Origin: REEB509 sp049314555
GTDB lineage: Bacteria; Pseudomonadota; Alphaproteobacteria; Caulobacterales; Aquidulcibacteraceae
Direction of reading: 5' to 3'
DNA: 15,285 nucleotides
Assembly: GCA_049314555.1 (NCBI GenBank)
Contig: JBMOEW010000049.1
Coordinates: 1 to 15,285, forward strand
The translations under genes and the position numbers were made by a program. Numbering within the stretch: position 1 is the first letter of the stretch; each line of letters begins with the position of its first letter. The notes below the pieces were generated by a model. The model was not told the origin of the DNA. It ran no database searches and saw nothing but the letters and a program-made list of their open reading frames with translations. Positions 7,224-14,213 of the stretch are shown one piece after another.

Positions 7224-8696
7224 TCATTTTTCCAGGGGCAGTCGTATGGCCGCGCTCACCACAATTGTTGTCTTTATCGTTGCTGTAGTCTTGTTGAACA
7301 TCCTGAATTTCGGGCGAGCTGATTGAGGAGCTGCTTGGGATTGCGTTGCAAGTTGCGCGATCGCTGCGGCCAACCGCTTAATGTCGACGGGTTTTTGTAG
7401 AAACCCGTCCATGCCTGCGTCTTGCGCCGGTTCGCGTACGCCGGGGGCGCAGCTGGCGGTCAGGGCCAGGATTGGCGTTTGGGCGGCGATGGTTGGCAAC
7501 TCGCGAATGCGGCGGGTGGCTTCAAAACCGTCCACACCTGGCATGGACAGGTCCATGAGCACCAAATCGTAGCTGACCTGCGCCATCTCTGCCACGGCCT
7601 CAGCGCCGCCAATAACCGCATGGGGCTGGCACCCGAGGGTCCTGAGGATCGCGAGGAGCAGCGGGCGATTGCTGGCATTGTCTTCGACGATCAAAATGCG
7701 TGGGCTGACCGATCCGGCTGGCGTCGGGGATGGAGCCAGAGCGCTTTGCAAAGGCAGATATGCCGTTACGCTCCAGAGGTGGCGTTCGGGGGCACGTTCC
7801 ACCAGGACCCCGCCCATAGCCGATGTCAACATGCGGGCCATGGCCATGCCGGTTAAGGTGCCGCCCGCGGCGGCGGGGGCACCAGCCATTTGCGCGTTTG
7901 CGCAGGCGGTTTGCACGACATTCGAACGGCCTTCGCTGTCCATGCAGGCCTGAACTTCAATTGGTGCGATCGGGCCGCGGGCGGTTGCCTCTTCCAGAAG
8001 GGCGAGGGTGAGCCTGCGGGTGCGGCGCTCATCGCCGAGCAGATGGGTGGTGGGGTCGCCTGCGATCGAGGGCACGATAGACACGCCATCGACCACGTCT
8101 TTGGCGATGGTCATGGCCTCTTCGATGGCGCGAGCGGGGGGAAAGGGCTCGCTTGCCAGCGCAATTGCGCCGGCTTCGAGGGCGGAGCAGTCCAGGATGT
8201 CGTCGACTTGATGCAAAAGGCGATGGCAGGCGCGCAGGGCTTTTTCCGCCATCTCGTGGGCTTCCAACGGCAACTCCTGGGTGCGCAAGAGTTGCAAACG
8301 GCCCATGGCGGCATGCAAAGGCGTGCGCAACTCGTGGCTGGTGGCGGCTAGGAACCTGCGTTTGGCGCGACCGTCGGCTTCGGATTTGGCGTGCAGCAAT
8401 GTCCGCCGCGCGGCTTCATCAGAGGTGACATCCATGATCGCCATGGCGATGGCGGGTTCGTCGTCCCACAGGATCGGCCGGGTGAACACGTCGGCGACAA
8501 AGCTGGTGCCGTCAGGGCGATGCAAGAGGGCGCGATTACGCACCGTTCCCGCAGCAATTCCGCGGTAGAAGGCTTGCTGGGGGTTGGCTTGGGTGTCCAG
8601 ATCAAACAGCCGCGACAGATCCCCGTCCAGCATCACCTGGTCGATGCCACTGTAGGCAAAGACCTGGGCGAATTGCGAATTCACAAACAGAGGCAC
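7224..8696 (-). CDS. Hybrid sensor histidine kinase with receiver domain (apparent 5' frameshift)
   Basis: The intact frame starts at a GTG (8696) inside a PAS domain and gives 490 residues. A partial PAS domain spans about 1-95. The dimerisation/phosphoacceptor helix has SHELRTPLH with His121. A CA-like domain spans about 200-315 and a receiver about 332-450, with E338/D339, phosphoacceptor D382, T413 and K435. The CA domain lacks canonical ATP-binding residues: the N-box Asn is replaced (LLEEAT, Glu236), the DxGxG box reads QTACA (262-266), and GTGLGL reads GTLTGM (279-284). It is probably unable to autophosphorylate and may act as a phosphatase or phosphotransfer partner. The C-terminal 40 or so residues beyond the receiver look unrelated to any domain and overlap an antisense small ORF. 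No transmembrane segment is present, so it is likely cytoplasmic. The upstream gene is pgsA. Confidence 0.85.
   Translation of the reverse strand: MPLFVNSQFAQVFAYSGIDQVMLDGDLSRLFDLDTQANPQQAFYRGIAAGTVRNRALLHRPDGTSFVADVFTRPILWDDEPAIAMAIMDVTSDEAARRTLLHAKSEADGRAKRRFLAATSHELRTPLHAAMGRLQLLRTQELPLEAHEMAEKALRACHRLLHQVDDILDCSALEAGAIALASEPFPPARAIEEAMTIAKDVVDGVSIVPSIAGDPTTHLLGDERRTRRLTLALLEEATARGPIAPIEVQACMDSEGRSNVVQTACANAQMAGAPAAAGGTLTGMAMARMLTSAMGGVLVERAPERHLWSVTAYLPLQSALAPSPTPAGSVSPRILIVEDNASNRPLLLAILRTLGCQPHAVIGGAEAVAEMAQVSYDLVLMDLSMPGVDGFEATRRIRELPTIAAQTPILALTASCAPGVREPAQDAGMDGFLQKPVDIKRLAAAIAQLATQSQAAPQSARPKFRMFNKTTATIKTTIVVSAAIRLPLEK
7246..7326 (+). CDS. Small single-pass membrane protein (26 residues)
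   Basis: An ATG at 7246 opens a 26-codon frame ending at TGA 7324-7326. AGGGG (7234-7238) precedes it by 7 bases, an excellent ribosome binding site. The product is almost entirely hydrophobic over residues 1-21 (IVVFIVAVVLLNIL core) and ends in a short polar tail, NFGRAD, as expected for a small membrane protein. I have seen similar short proteins ending in an (N/E)FGR-D motif in alphaproteobacteria, but cannot verify homology. The gene is wholly antisense to the C-terminal tail of the hybrid kinase and divergent from the Nudix gene. A chance frame is possible; the combination of ribosome binding site, clean helix and charged tail argues otherwise. Confidence 0.45.
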   Translation: MAALTTIVVFIVAVVLLNILNFGRAD

Positions 8697-8869
8697 GAAC
8701 CGGCGATGGACCAGTTTGGCCTGAAGGCTGGTTTGTGTGATCGCCTTGAACCGGCGCTCACTCTCCTGGAGGGCGGCGGCGAGGTAGGCTGAGCCGCGGG
8801 GGGATATTGTGGGGTGAAGTTCCGAGGGGTAGATTGGTGGGTTTGTCGTGAGTTGTGGATGTCCATCAT
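8697..8869 (-). pseudogene. Displaced N-terminus of the hybrid kinase (frameshift at C6 run)
   Basis: Upstream of the GTG at 8696 the kinase frame stays open and encodes typical PAS-entry sequence (ALQESERRFKAITQTSLQAK), but it contains no ATG, GTG or TTG before a stop at about 8873. A neighbouring frame has a tandem ATG ATG (8869 and 8866) and enters a run of six C on the coding strand (G6 at 8798-8803). Adding one C there joins the ATG frame to the kinase frame and yields a 548-residue protein with a complete PAS domain. The break is therefore a one-base deletion, a sequencing error at a homopolymer, or a slippage site. An alternative TTG start at 8956 in the same ATG frame is possible but less likely. 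Confidence 0.6.
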
Positions 8870-8959
8870 CTCAACCCAGGGTGGTTGTTTCTCGTTGCTG
8901 AAGCGTAAGGCTCTGCAGAAGGCCAGATAAGGTTTTGCGGTATACTCTAGAGGCAAAGA

Positions 8960-9610
8960 CTAAAGGGTCGAAGGTGAGTCCGAAGGCTTGAGCGCAGCAA
9001 GAATGTAGCCGGCTGCACTCGTGATGGCCAAAGCGGTGGCCACCCATAGGCCCACATGGGCCAGGCCGGACAGAAGCTCAATCAGGCCCACATCCACTCC
9101 GGAGAAGGACAGCGACTGCAAAAGGATCGCTGCGCCGATCGCTACCATCAAAACGACGGTTTTGAGCTTGCCGGCGGTGCTGACTGGAATGGATCGGCCG
9201 GAGGCCATGAAGCCTTCGCGCAGGCCGGCCATGGCCACGTCGCGGGTTAGAATGATGATTGCGGCGCACACCAAATTGAGGGGCAACGCCGCATAGGCGA
9301 GGGCCACGAGGCTGGCGGTGACCAAGGCCTTATCTGCCGCGTGATCGAGGGCCGTTCCCAAAGGGGTGACAGCGTTGAGGTCTCTGGCGAGGCGGCCGTC
9401 GAGAAGGTCGGTTAGCGCGGCCAAGGCAAACACCGCCGTTGCTATCCCATACAGCGTTGCGGCCAAGGACAGGCTCTGGCTGATCGCCACGGTCGAGGCC
9501 CACACGATCAGGCCGGCGACCACAGGCGCTGCGATCAAGCGGGCAATGGAAAGGGCGTTTGGAAGGTTCGACGGTTTTGAGGCGGGGTCAGCTTGGGTGG
9601 AAGTGGTCAT
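8960..9610 (-). CDS. pgsA: CDP-diacylglycerol--glycerol-3-phosphate 3-phosphatidyltransferase (PgsA-like)
   Basis: The 216-residue integral membrane protein carries the complete CDP-alcohol phosphatidyltransferase signature DxxDGxxARx8Gx3Dx3D: D68, D71-G72, A75-R76, G85, D89, D93. These residues bind the metal and the CDP moiety. The several hydrophobic segments expected for the family surround it. PgsA transfers glycerol-3-phosphate onto CDP-diacylglycerol, the committed step to phosphatidylglycerol and cardiolipin, at the inner membrane. Assignment to PgsA over other family members rests on the N-terminal NLPNALSIARL segment, the TRD (122-124) and REGFMASGRSIPVSTAGKLK region, and the adjacency to uvrC seen in many Proteobacteria. 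Its ATG lies inside the 3' end of uvrC (23-bp overlap), pointing to translational coupling. Confidence 0.93.
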   Translation of the reverse strand: MTTSTQADPASKPSNLPNALSIARLIAAPVVAGLIVWASTVAISQSLSLAATLYGIATAVFALAALTDLLDGRLARDLNAVTPLGTALDHAADKALVTASLVALAYAALPLNLVCAAIIILTRDVAMAGLREGFMASGRSIPVSTAGKLKTVVLMVAIGAAILLQSLSFSGVDVGLIELLSGLAHVGLWVATALAITSAAGYILAALKPSDSPSTL

Positions 9611-11594
9611 GTATGCGCCTGGCCAGTTCTGAGTTAACGCCTTCGACCTCTTCGAGTTCGGCGAGGGCTGCTCTTGCTACCCCTTTGGCGGAGCCGAAGC
9701 GTGCAAGCAAGGCTCGCTTGCGGGCGGGGCCAATGCCTGAAATCTCGTCCAGGGGATTCTTGGTGAGGTCTGCTTTGCGCTTTTGGCGGTGGGCGCCGAT
9801 GGCAAAGCGATGGGCTTCATCGCGCAGACGCTGCAGGTAATAGAGCACGGGGTGGTTTTCTGGCAGCCGAAAGGGGGCCTGCCCTTGAAGGAAAAAGCGC
9901 TCTCTACCGGCGTCGCGATCGACACCTTTGGCGACGCCCACGAACTTGACGCGACCGCTGAGGCCCAACTCTTCAACGGCCTCTAGCGCCATTTTTAGCT
10001 GGCCCTCGCCGCCATCGATCAAGACCAGATCTGGCCAATTTCCAAACTTGTCGTCTGGCGTGTCGTCGTCGCGTTCTTTAGAGAAGTCGACGCCCCCATC
10101 GCCGGTGCGCTGTCCTTTTTGGGGGCTTGGATCGGTGACCGCCAGGGGGCGTGCATCTGCCGAAAGGCGGGCAAAGCGGCGTTTGATCACCTGTCGCATC
10201 ATTGCGAAGTCATCGCCGGGGGTGAGTTCGCCTGGGCGAATGGTGAATTTGCGATACTGGCTTTTCTGGAAGCCCTCTGGGCCTGCGACGATCATGGCAC
10301 CAACGGCGTTCGTGCCTTGGATGTGGGAGTTGTCGTACACCTCTATGCGTTCGGGAGGTGCGGCCAAGCCGAAGGTTTCGGCAACGCCCTCAAGGAGTTT
10401 TGCAACGCTGGCGGTTTCTGCCAGGCGCCTTGAAAGCGCCTCGCGCGCGTTGACGACGGCTTGATCCATGATGTCCTTTTTTTCGCCGCGCTGGGGATGG
10501 CGCAGTTCGACGGCCGTTCCCGATTTGAGGGCCAGGGCTTCTTGGAGAAGCGGCGCATTGGGCAAGGCGGCGCTGGTGAGGATCAGGTCTGGTGGGGGTT
10601 TGTCGTCATAGAATTGGGCGATGAAGGCTTCGAGGATGTCTGCGCCCTGGAGTTCGGCTTCGTGTTTGGGGAAGTAGGCGCGATTGCCCCAGTTTTGACC
10701 GGCGCGGAAGAAGAACACCTGTATACAGGAGTGGCCGTGCTCCATGTGGAGGGCAAACAGGTCTGCCTCCGTGAACGTGGTTGGGTTGATGCCTTGGGTG
10801 GCGCGGATGGCCGCAAGCGCGCGAATGCGATTGCGCAGGCGGGCCGCGCGCTCAAATTCCAGCGCATCGGCGGCGGTGTGCATGTCTTCTGCGAGCCGGT
10901 CCTGGAGGGCCGCGGACTTGCCGCCCAGGAACAGCAGCGCATCGTCCACCAGGGCTTGATACTCGGTATCGGAGACCAGATCCACGCAGGGCCCGGCGCA
11001 GCGCTTGATCTGATAAAGCATGCAGGGGCGCGTGCGTGCGGAGTAGACGCTGTCGGAACAGGATCGCAGCAGGAACGCCTTCTGGAGGGTGTTCAGGGTG
11101 CGGTTGACGGCATAGGCGCTGGCGAAGGGGCCGAAGAACTGACCCGCGAAGCCCTTGGCGCCGCGATGCTTTTGCAGGGCGGCGGCGGCGTGGTCTGTCC
11201 TGATCGCGATGTAGGGGAAGGATTTGTCGTCGCGCATGATCACGTTGAAACGCGGGCGCAGGCGCTTGATCATGTTGGCTTCGAGGAGGAGCGCTTCGGT
11301 CTCTGTTGCTGTGACGATCACGTCCATCGCCGAGGTGAGGGTGATCATGCGGGTGATGCGGTTGGTGTGGCCGCGGCCTTGGGCGTATTGACTGACGCGG
11401 GCTTTGAGGCTTTTGGCCTTGCCGACATAGAGCACCTCGCCGTCGTGGCCGAGCATGCGGTATACGCCGGGCTTTGCCGGGAGGTCCTTGAGGACGTTGC
11501 GGATGACATCCACGCCAATTACGGGCGGGACGGCGGGGGTGGCGTCCCCCGGGAGGGCGTCTAGGTCGGGAATCATTGGCTTATCTGCAGACAT
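9588..11594 (-). CDS. uvrC: Excinuclease ABC subunit C (UvrC)
   Basis: The 668-residue protein makes both incisions in UvrABC nucleotide excision repair. The N-terminal GIY-YIG nuclease (about 39-118) shows GVY (43-45), YVG (56-58), R66 and the catalytic Glu105 in EALLLEANMIK; it cuts 3' of the lesion. A Cys-rich segment spans about 179-203. The UVR helix-hairpin that binds UvrB lies about 240-262 (ALEFERAARLRNRIRAL). The RNase H-like C-terminal nuclease (5' cut) has the Asp-Asp-His triad D421, D527, H595. Tandem helix-hairpin-helix motifs occupy about 615-665 (ISGIGPARKRALL). A polar insertion of roughly 40 residues (about 478-518) lies between D421 and D527. The ATG at 11594 has no clear Shine-Dalgarno; M7 is an alternative start. 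It is divergent from rpmI, with a 147-base gap. Confidence 0.97.
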   Translation of the reverse strand: MSADKPMIPDLDALPGDATPAVPPVIGVDVIRNVLKDLPAKPGVYRMLGHDGEVLYVGKAKSLKARVSQYAQGRGHTNRITRMITLTSAMDVIVTATETEALLLEANMIKRLRPRFNVIMRDDKSFPYIAIRTDHAAAALQKHRGAKGFAGQFFGPFASAYAVNRTLNTLQKAFLLRSCSDSVYSARTRPCMLYQIKRCAGPCVDLVSDTEYQALVDDALLFLGGKSAALQDRLAEDMHTAADALEFERAARLRNRIRALAAIRATQGINPTTFTEADLFALHMEHGHSCIQVFFFRAGQNWGNRAYFPKHEAELQGADILEAFIAQFYDDKPPPDLILTSAALPNAPLLQEALALKSGTAVELRHPQRGEKKDIMDQAVVNAREALSRRLAETASVAKLLEGVAETFGLAAPPERIEVYDNSHIQGTNAVGAMIVAGPEGFQKSQYRKFTIRPGELTPGDDFAMMRQVIKRRFARLSADARPLAVTDPSPQKGQRTGDGGVDFSKERDDDTPDDKFGNWPDLVLIDGGEGQLKMALEAVEELGLSGRVKFVGVAKGVDRDAGRERFFLQGQAPFRLPENHPVLYYLQRLRDEAHRFAIGAHRQKRKADLTKNPLDEISGIGPARKRALLARFGSAKGVARAALAELEEVEGVNSELARRIHDHFHPS

Positions 11595-11678
11595 GAGGGA
11601 GATTTAGACGCATGCGGCTTGAGCGCGAAGGGGGAGTATGCTACCTGCCGCGGCTTCACAAATGGGTGGCCCGGCGAA

Positions 11679-11690
11679 ACGGCATGCCGT
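11679..11690. repeat. Perfect 12-bp palindrome ahead of rpmI
   Basis: ACGGCATGCCGT is a perfect palindrome in the 147-base gap between divergent uvrC and rpmI, 51 bases before the rpmI start. It could be an operator or a leader RNA fold. In GC-rich DNA a 12-bp palindrome can also occur by chance. Confidence 0.25.
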
Positions 11691-11741
11691 GGCGGCCCGC
11701 TAACCATGTCTGCGCTTTCGGGTGCGGCAAAAGGAGATGAA

Positions 11742-11945
11742 ATGCCGAAACTGAAAACCAAGAGCGGCGTCAAAAAACGCTTCAAGCTCACGGCGACTGG
11801 CAAAGTAAAGGCCGGTCCCGCTGGCAAACGCCACCGTCTGATCAGCCATAACGGCAAGTATATCCGCCAAAACCGGGGCACCAGCGTGCTCGCGAAAGCC
11901 GATGGCGATCGCGTTAAGCTGTGGATCCCCTATGGTCTGGATTGA
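11742..11945 (+). CDS. rpmI: 50S ribosomal protein L35
   Basis: The 67-residue basic protein starts with the family hallmark MPKLKTKSGVKKRF, followed by GKVKAGPAGKRHRL and the C-terminal segment IPYG. Length is typical for L35 (about 65 residues). The start at 11742 is fixed by a strong Shine-Dalgarno, AAGGAG (11731-11736); an in-frame upstream ATG at 11619 would add 41 residues foreign to the family. L35 is a late-assembling component of the large ribosomal subunit. It is followed after 19 bases by rplT, the usual pairing. infC, often upstream in other bacteria, is not here; uvrC lies upstream in the opposite direction. Confidence 0.97.
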   Translation: MPKLKTKSGVKKRFKLTATGKVKAGPAGKRHRLISHNGKYIRQNRGTSVLAKADGDRVKLWIPYGLD

Positions 11946-11964
11946 GAAAGCTGGAGGCTGAACT

Positions 11965-12321
11965 ATGGCACGCGTAAAAGGCGGCCCGGCTAAACATGCC
12001 CGGCACCGTAAAGTTATCAAAGCTGCTGCGGGATACCGCGGTCGGCGCAAGAACACCTTCCGTACGGCAAACGCGGCGGTCGAAAAGGCCGGGGTGTATG
12101 CCTACGTCGGGCGCAAGCAGAAAAAGCGCAATTTCCGCGCGCTTTGGATCCAACGGATCAACGCGGCCGTGCGGGAAGAGGGCCTCGTCTATTCCCGGTT
12201 TATCGACGGCCTCGTGAAGGCAGGGATCGAACTGGATCGGCGCGCGCTTGCCGATTTGGCGATGAACCAGCCGGATGCCTTCAAGGGCGTGGTGGCGCAG
12301 GCGAAAGCCGCGCTGGCCTAA
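11965..12321 (+). CDS. rplT: 50S ribosomal protein L20
   Basis: The 118-residue basic protein begins MARVKGGPAKHARHRK and contains the conserved AAGYRGRRKNTFR and YAYVGRKQKKRNFRALWIQRINAA-type segments spread over residues 22-68. Length is standard for L20. GGAGG (11953-11957), 7 bases before the ATG, sets the start. L20 binds 23S rRNA early in assembly of the large subunit; in some bacteria it also represses translation of its own operon. A strong terminator-like hairpin lies 28-55 bases after its stop, before pheS. Confidence 0.98.
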   Translation: MARVKGGPAKHARHRKVIKAAAGYRGRRKNTFRTANAAVEKAGVYAYVGRKQKKRNFRALWIQRINAAVREEGLVYSRFIDGLVKAGIELDRRALADLAMNQPDAFKGVVAQAKAALA

Positions 12322-12348
12322 CCGGCTTTGTGCTGATGAACGCAAATG

Positions 12349-12387
12349 GCCGGTCTGGGCGGATGCCTAGGCCGGCTTTTGCTTTTT
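12349..12387 (+). terminator. Intrinsic terminator after rplT
   Basis: GCCGGTCTGGGC (12349-12360) pairs with GCCTAGGCCGGC (12365-12376) over 12 bp, with two G-U pairs, around a 4-base loop. It is followed by TTTTGCTTTTT (12377-12387). This is strong enough to end or attenuate the rpmI-rplT transcript before pheS. Confidence 0.75.
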
Positions 12388-12407
12388 GGGTGACTTTTGC
12401 TTTTTGG
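12376..12407 (+). repeat. 14-base direct repeat, 18-base period
   Basis: CTTTTGCTTTTTGG occurs exactly twice, at 12376-12389 and 12394-12407, separated by GTGA. It duplicates the U-tract of the preceding terminator. The two copies encode the repeated AFAFW/TFAFW pattern in the + strand frame. Confidence 0.85.
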
Positions 12408-12454
12408 CCGGCATCGCGTAGAAGGCCAGCCTCACTTTGCCAAAAGACAGGCTC

Positions 12455-13543
12455 ATGGACGTCCACTCAACAGACTTGACCGCCCTGGAAGCAGACCTCA
12501 GTGCGCGGATCTCGGCCGCCGCAGACGAAGCCGGCGTTGAGGCGCTGCGCGTGGAGGCGCTGGGCAAGGCTGGGGCTATTTCCGGGCTGATGAAGTCGCT
12601 CGGGTCGATGAGCCCGGAGCAGCGCCAGACCATGGGGCCGCAGCTGAATGGCCTGAAGGACCGGATCGGGGAGGCTCTTGTGCGCCGGAAGGTGGAGCTG
12701 GCGGAGGCCGCCCTGGAGGCACGGTTGCTGGCGGAAACCGTAGATGTGAGCTTGCCGCCACCGGCCTATCGCTTGGGTTCTATCCATCCGATCAGCATGG
12801 TCATGGAAGAGCTGGCGGCAATCTTTGGCCAGATGGGGTTTGCGCTGGAAGAGGGACCGGACATCGAGACGGACTTTCACAACTTTACGGCGCTGAATTT
12901 CCCGCCGGAGCACCCCGCGCGGGACATGCACGACACGTTCTTCTTCCATCCGGATGGTGAGGGCGCGCGCAAAGTGTTGCGCACGCACACCTCGCCGGTG
13001 CAGGTGCGCACGATGCTGCGGCAGAAACCGCCGATCCGAATGATCTGTATGGGGCGCACGTATCGCTGCGACTCCGATGCCACCCATACGCCGATGTTCC
13101 ACCAGATCGAGGGGCTGGTGATCGACCAGACGACCACGATGGCTGATCTCAAGGGCGTGCTGATGGCGTTCATTCGGGCCTATTTCGAGGTGGACGACGT
13201 GGCGGTGCGGTTCCGGCCACACCACTTCCCGTTCACTGAGCCATCTGCAGAAATGGACGTGCGGTGTGATCGGTCCGTGCCCGGACAGTTGAAGATTGGC
13301 ACCGGCAACGACTGGCTGGAGATTTTGGGCTGCGGCATGGTGCACCCGAACGTGATCAAGGCCTGTGGCCTCGATCCTGAGACACATCAGGGCTATGCGT
13401 TTGGCATGGGCGTGGATCGGCTGGCGATGCTGAAGTACGGGATCCCTGACCTGCGGGACATGTTCGCCAGCGATACGCGCTGGCTGAAGCATTACGGGTT
13501 CAGCCCGTTCTTGCTGCCGGGGTTGGCGGCGGGCGTGGGGTGA
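12455..13543 (+). CDS. pheS: Phenylalanine--tRNA ligase alpha subunit
   Basis: The 362-residue class II synthetase subunit charges tRNA-Phe as an alpha2-beta2 heterotetramer with PheT. The N-terminal coiled coil spans about 1-95. The catalytic domain contains PDIETDFHNF (135-144), RTHTSP (176-181), motif 2 GRTYRCDSDATHTPMFHQIE (200-219), FRPHHFPFTEPSAE (253-266), LGCGMVHPNV (291-300) and motif 3 GMGVDRLAML (317-326). All expected motifs are intact. The ATG at 12455 is preferred over a TTG at 12437 because family members begin near MD-LEADL; its Shine-Dalgarno is weak (ACAGG close to the ATG). pheT normally follows pheS, but a toxin-antitoxin module starts three bases after its stop codon instead. 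Confidence 0.97.
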   Translation: MDVHSTDLTALEADLSARISAAADEAGVEALRVEALGKAGAISGLMKSLGSMSPEQRQTMGPQLNGLKDRIGEALVRRKVELAEAALEARLLAETVDVSLPPPAYRLGSIHPISMVMEELAAIFGQMGFALEEGPDIETDFHNFTALNFPPEHPARDMHDTFFFHPDGEGARKVLRTHTSPVQVRTMLRQKPPIRMICMGRTYRCDSDATHTPMFHQIEGLVIDQTTTMADLKGVLMAFIRAYFEVDDVAVRFRPHHFPFTEPSAEMDVRCDRSVPGQLKIGTGNDWLEILGCGMVHPNVIKACGLDPETHQGYAFGMGVDRLAMLKYGIPDLRDMFASDTRWLKHYGFSPFLLPGLAAGVG

Positions 13544-13546
13544 ATA

Positions 13547-13852
13547 ATGAGTCTGCGCGTTCACTTTGATTGGGATCCCAACAAAGCCCGCGCCAACCTC
13601 GCCAAACATGGCGTCAGCTTCGAGCAAGCCATGGCGGTTTTTAGCGATCCGTTGGCATTATCAGTGCCCGACAAATTGGCACCAGTCACCGAAGAAAGAT
13701 GGATCACGATCGGGCAGGCTTCGCCGCAGGCGCTGCTTGTGGTAGTGCATACGCATGTGGAGTTGGATGGAGATACGGCGCTAGTCCGGATTATCTCCGC
13801 CCGCAAAGCGACTCGAAACGAAAAGCGCCAGTACGAGAATGAGCCAGGATAA
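13547..13852 (+). CDS. brnT: BrnT family type II toxin
   Basis: The 101-residue protein matches the BrnT pattern in order: FDWDPNKARANLAKHGVSFE (7-26), AVFSDPLAL (30-38), EERWITIG (49-56), a hydrophobic LLVVVHTH strand (63-70) and RIISARKATRNEKRQYE (81-97). BrnT is a RelE-like ribonuclease that stops growth when not bound by BrnA. The ATG lies three bases after the pheS stop, and GGGGTGA in the last pheS codons serves as its ribosome binding site, so pheS and brnT are probably translationally coupled or at least share a transcript. It overlaps brnA by 14 bases, toxin first, which is the usual order for this family. Confidence 0.93.
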   Translation: MSLRVHFDWDPNKARANLAKHGVSFEQAMAVFSDPLALSVPDKLAPVTEERWITIGQASPQALLVVVHTHVELDGDTALVRIISARKATRNEKRQYENEPG

Positions 13853-14054
13853 GTTCGACGACCCTGCGGAGGTCGATTTCAGTGGCGGAAAGCGCGGTCG
13901 GTTTTTCCGCGCCGATGGCGTGATTGTGCCGCCGGTTTATCTGGAACTCGATGTGATACATGCGCTGCAGGCGCGTGCGGCGAAGGAGGGCGTATCACTC
14001 GATGTGCTGGCGAACCAACTGTTGCGACAATACCTAGAGTTGGCGCAAAGCTGA
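13839..14054 (+). CDS. brnA: BrnA family antitoxin
   Basis: The 71-residue protein has an acidic N-terminus followed by a basic turn (KRGRFFRADG) and a C-terminal ribbon-helix-helix region: VPPVYLELDVIHALQARAA, EGVSLDVLANQLLRQYLEL (about 30-69). It matches BrnA antitoxins, which bind BrnT and, as a complex, repress their own promoter. The start codon overlaps the end of brnT by 14 bases, indicating coupled translation. No promoter separate from pheS is evident ahead of the pair; an internal promoter in the 3' end of pheS is possible. Confidence 0.9.
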   Translation: MSQDKFDDPAEVDFSGGKRGRFFRADGVIVPPVYLELDVIHALQARAAKEGVSLDVLANQLLRQYLELAQS

Positions 14055-14213
14055 TGTTTGGCTTTCATGTTCTTAACTGTTGCCAGGGCTGAGGGGTGAG
14101 AATCGGGTCTGCGTCCAGTTTCCAATTCAGGCGGGTTCTCTACCAATCAGGCAAAAAGTCTGCCGCGCGGGCTCTACAATAGACCATTTTCCAATCTGAT
14201 CTGGAGTATAGCA

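Larger units (their letters stand above)
12321..12412 (+). promoter_or_regulatory. Attenuator-like leader between rplT and pheS
   Basis: Four segments can pair in mutually exclusive ways: ACCGGC (12321-12326) with GCCGGT (12349-12354); the terminator stem 12349-12360 with 12365-12376; and GCCGGC (12371-12376) with GCCGGC (12407-12412). A reading frame from ATG 12336 or ATG 12363 crosses it and encodes FAFWVTFAFW, with four Phe and two Trp codons in ten, and ends at 12479. Neither ATG has a good Shine-Dalgarno, and the Phe codons lie after the terminator stem, unlike a classical attenuator. Regulation of pheS is therefore a hypothesis. Confidence 0.35.

Noticed and set aside
9588..9610. 23-bp overlap of uvrC and pgsA
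   Set aside because: Real but ordinary: close or overlapping uvrC-pgsA pairs are common in Proteobacteria and need no special explanation.
10461..11564. 367-codon + strand ORF opposite uvrC
   Set aside because: A Gly/Val/Ala-rich mirror of an intact UvrC; typical antisense artefact of third-position GC bias.
12367..12414. Minus-strand mini-ORF encoding a Lys-rich MPAKKQKSPKKQKPA peptide, histone-like in look
   Set aside because: It is only the complement of the duplicated U-tract CTTTTGCTTTTTGG; no ribosome binding site.
12467..13627. 386-codon minus-strand ORF opposite pheS
   Set aside because: His/Arg/Gln-rich antisense translation of an intact PheS with no motif of its own.
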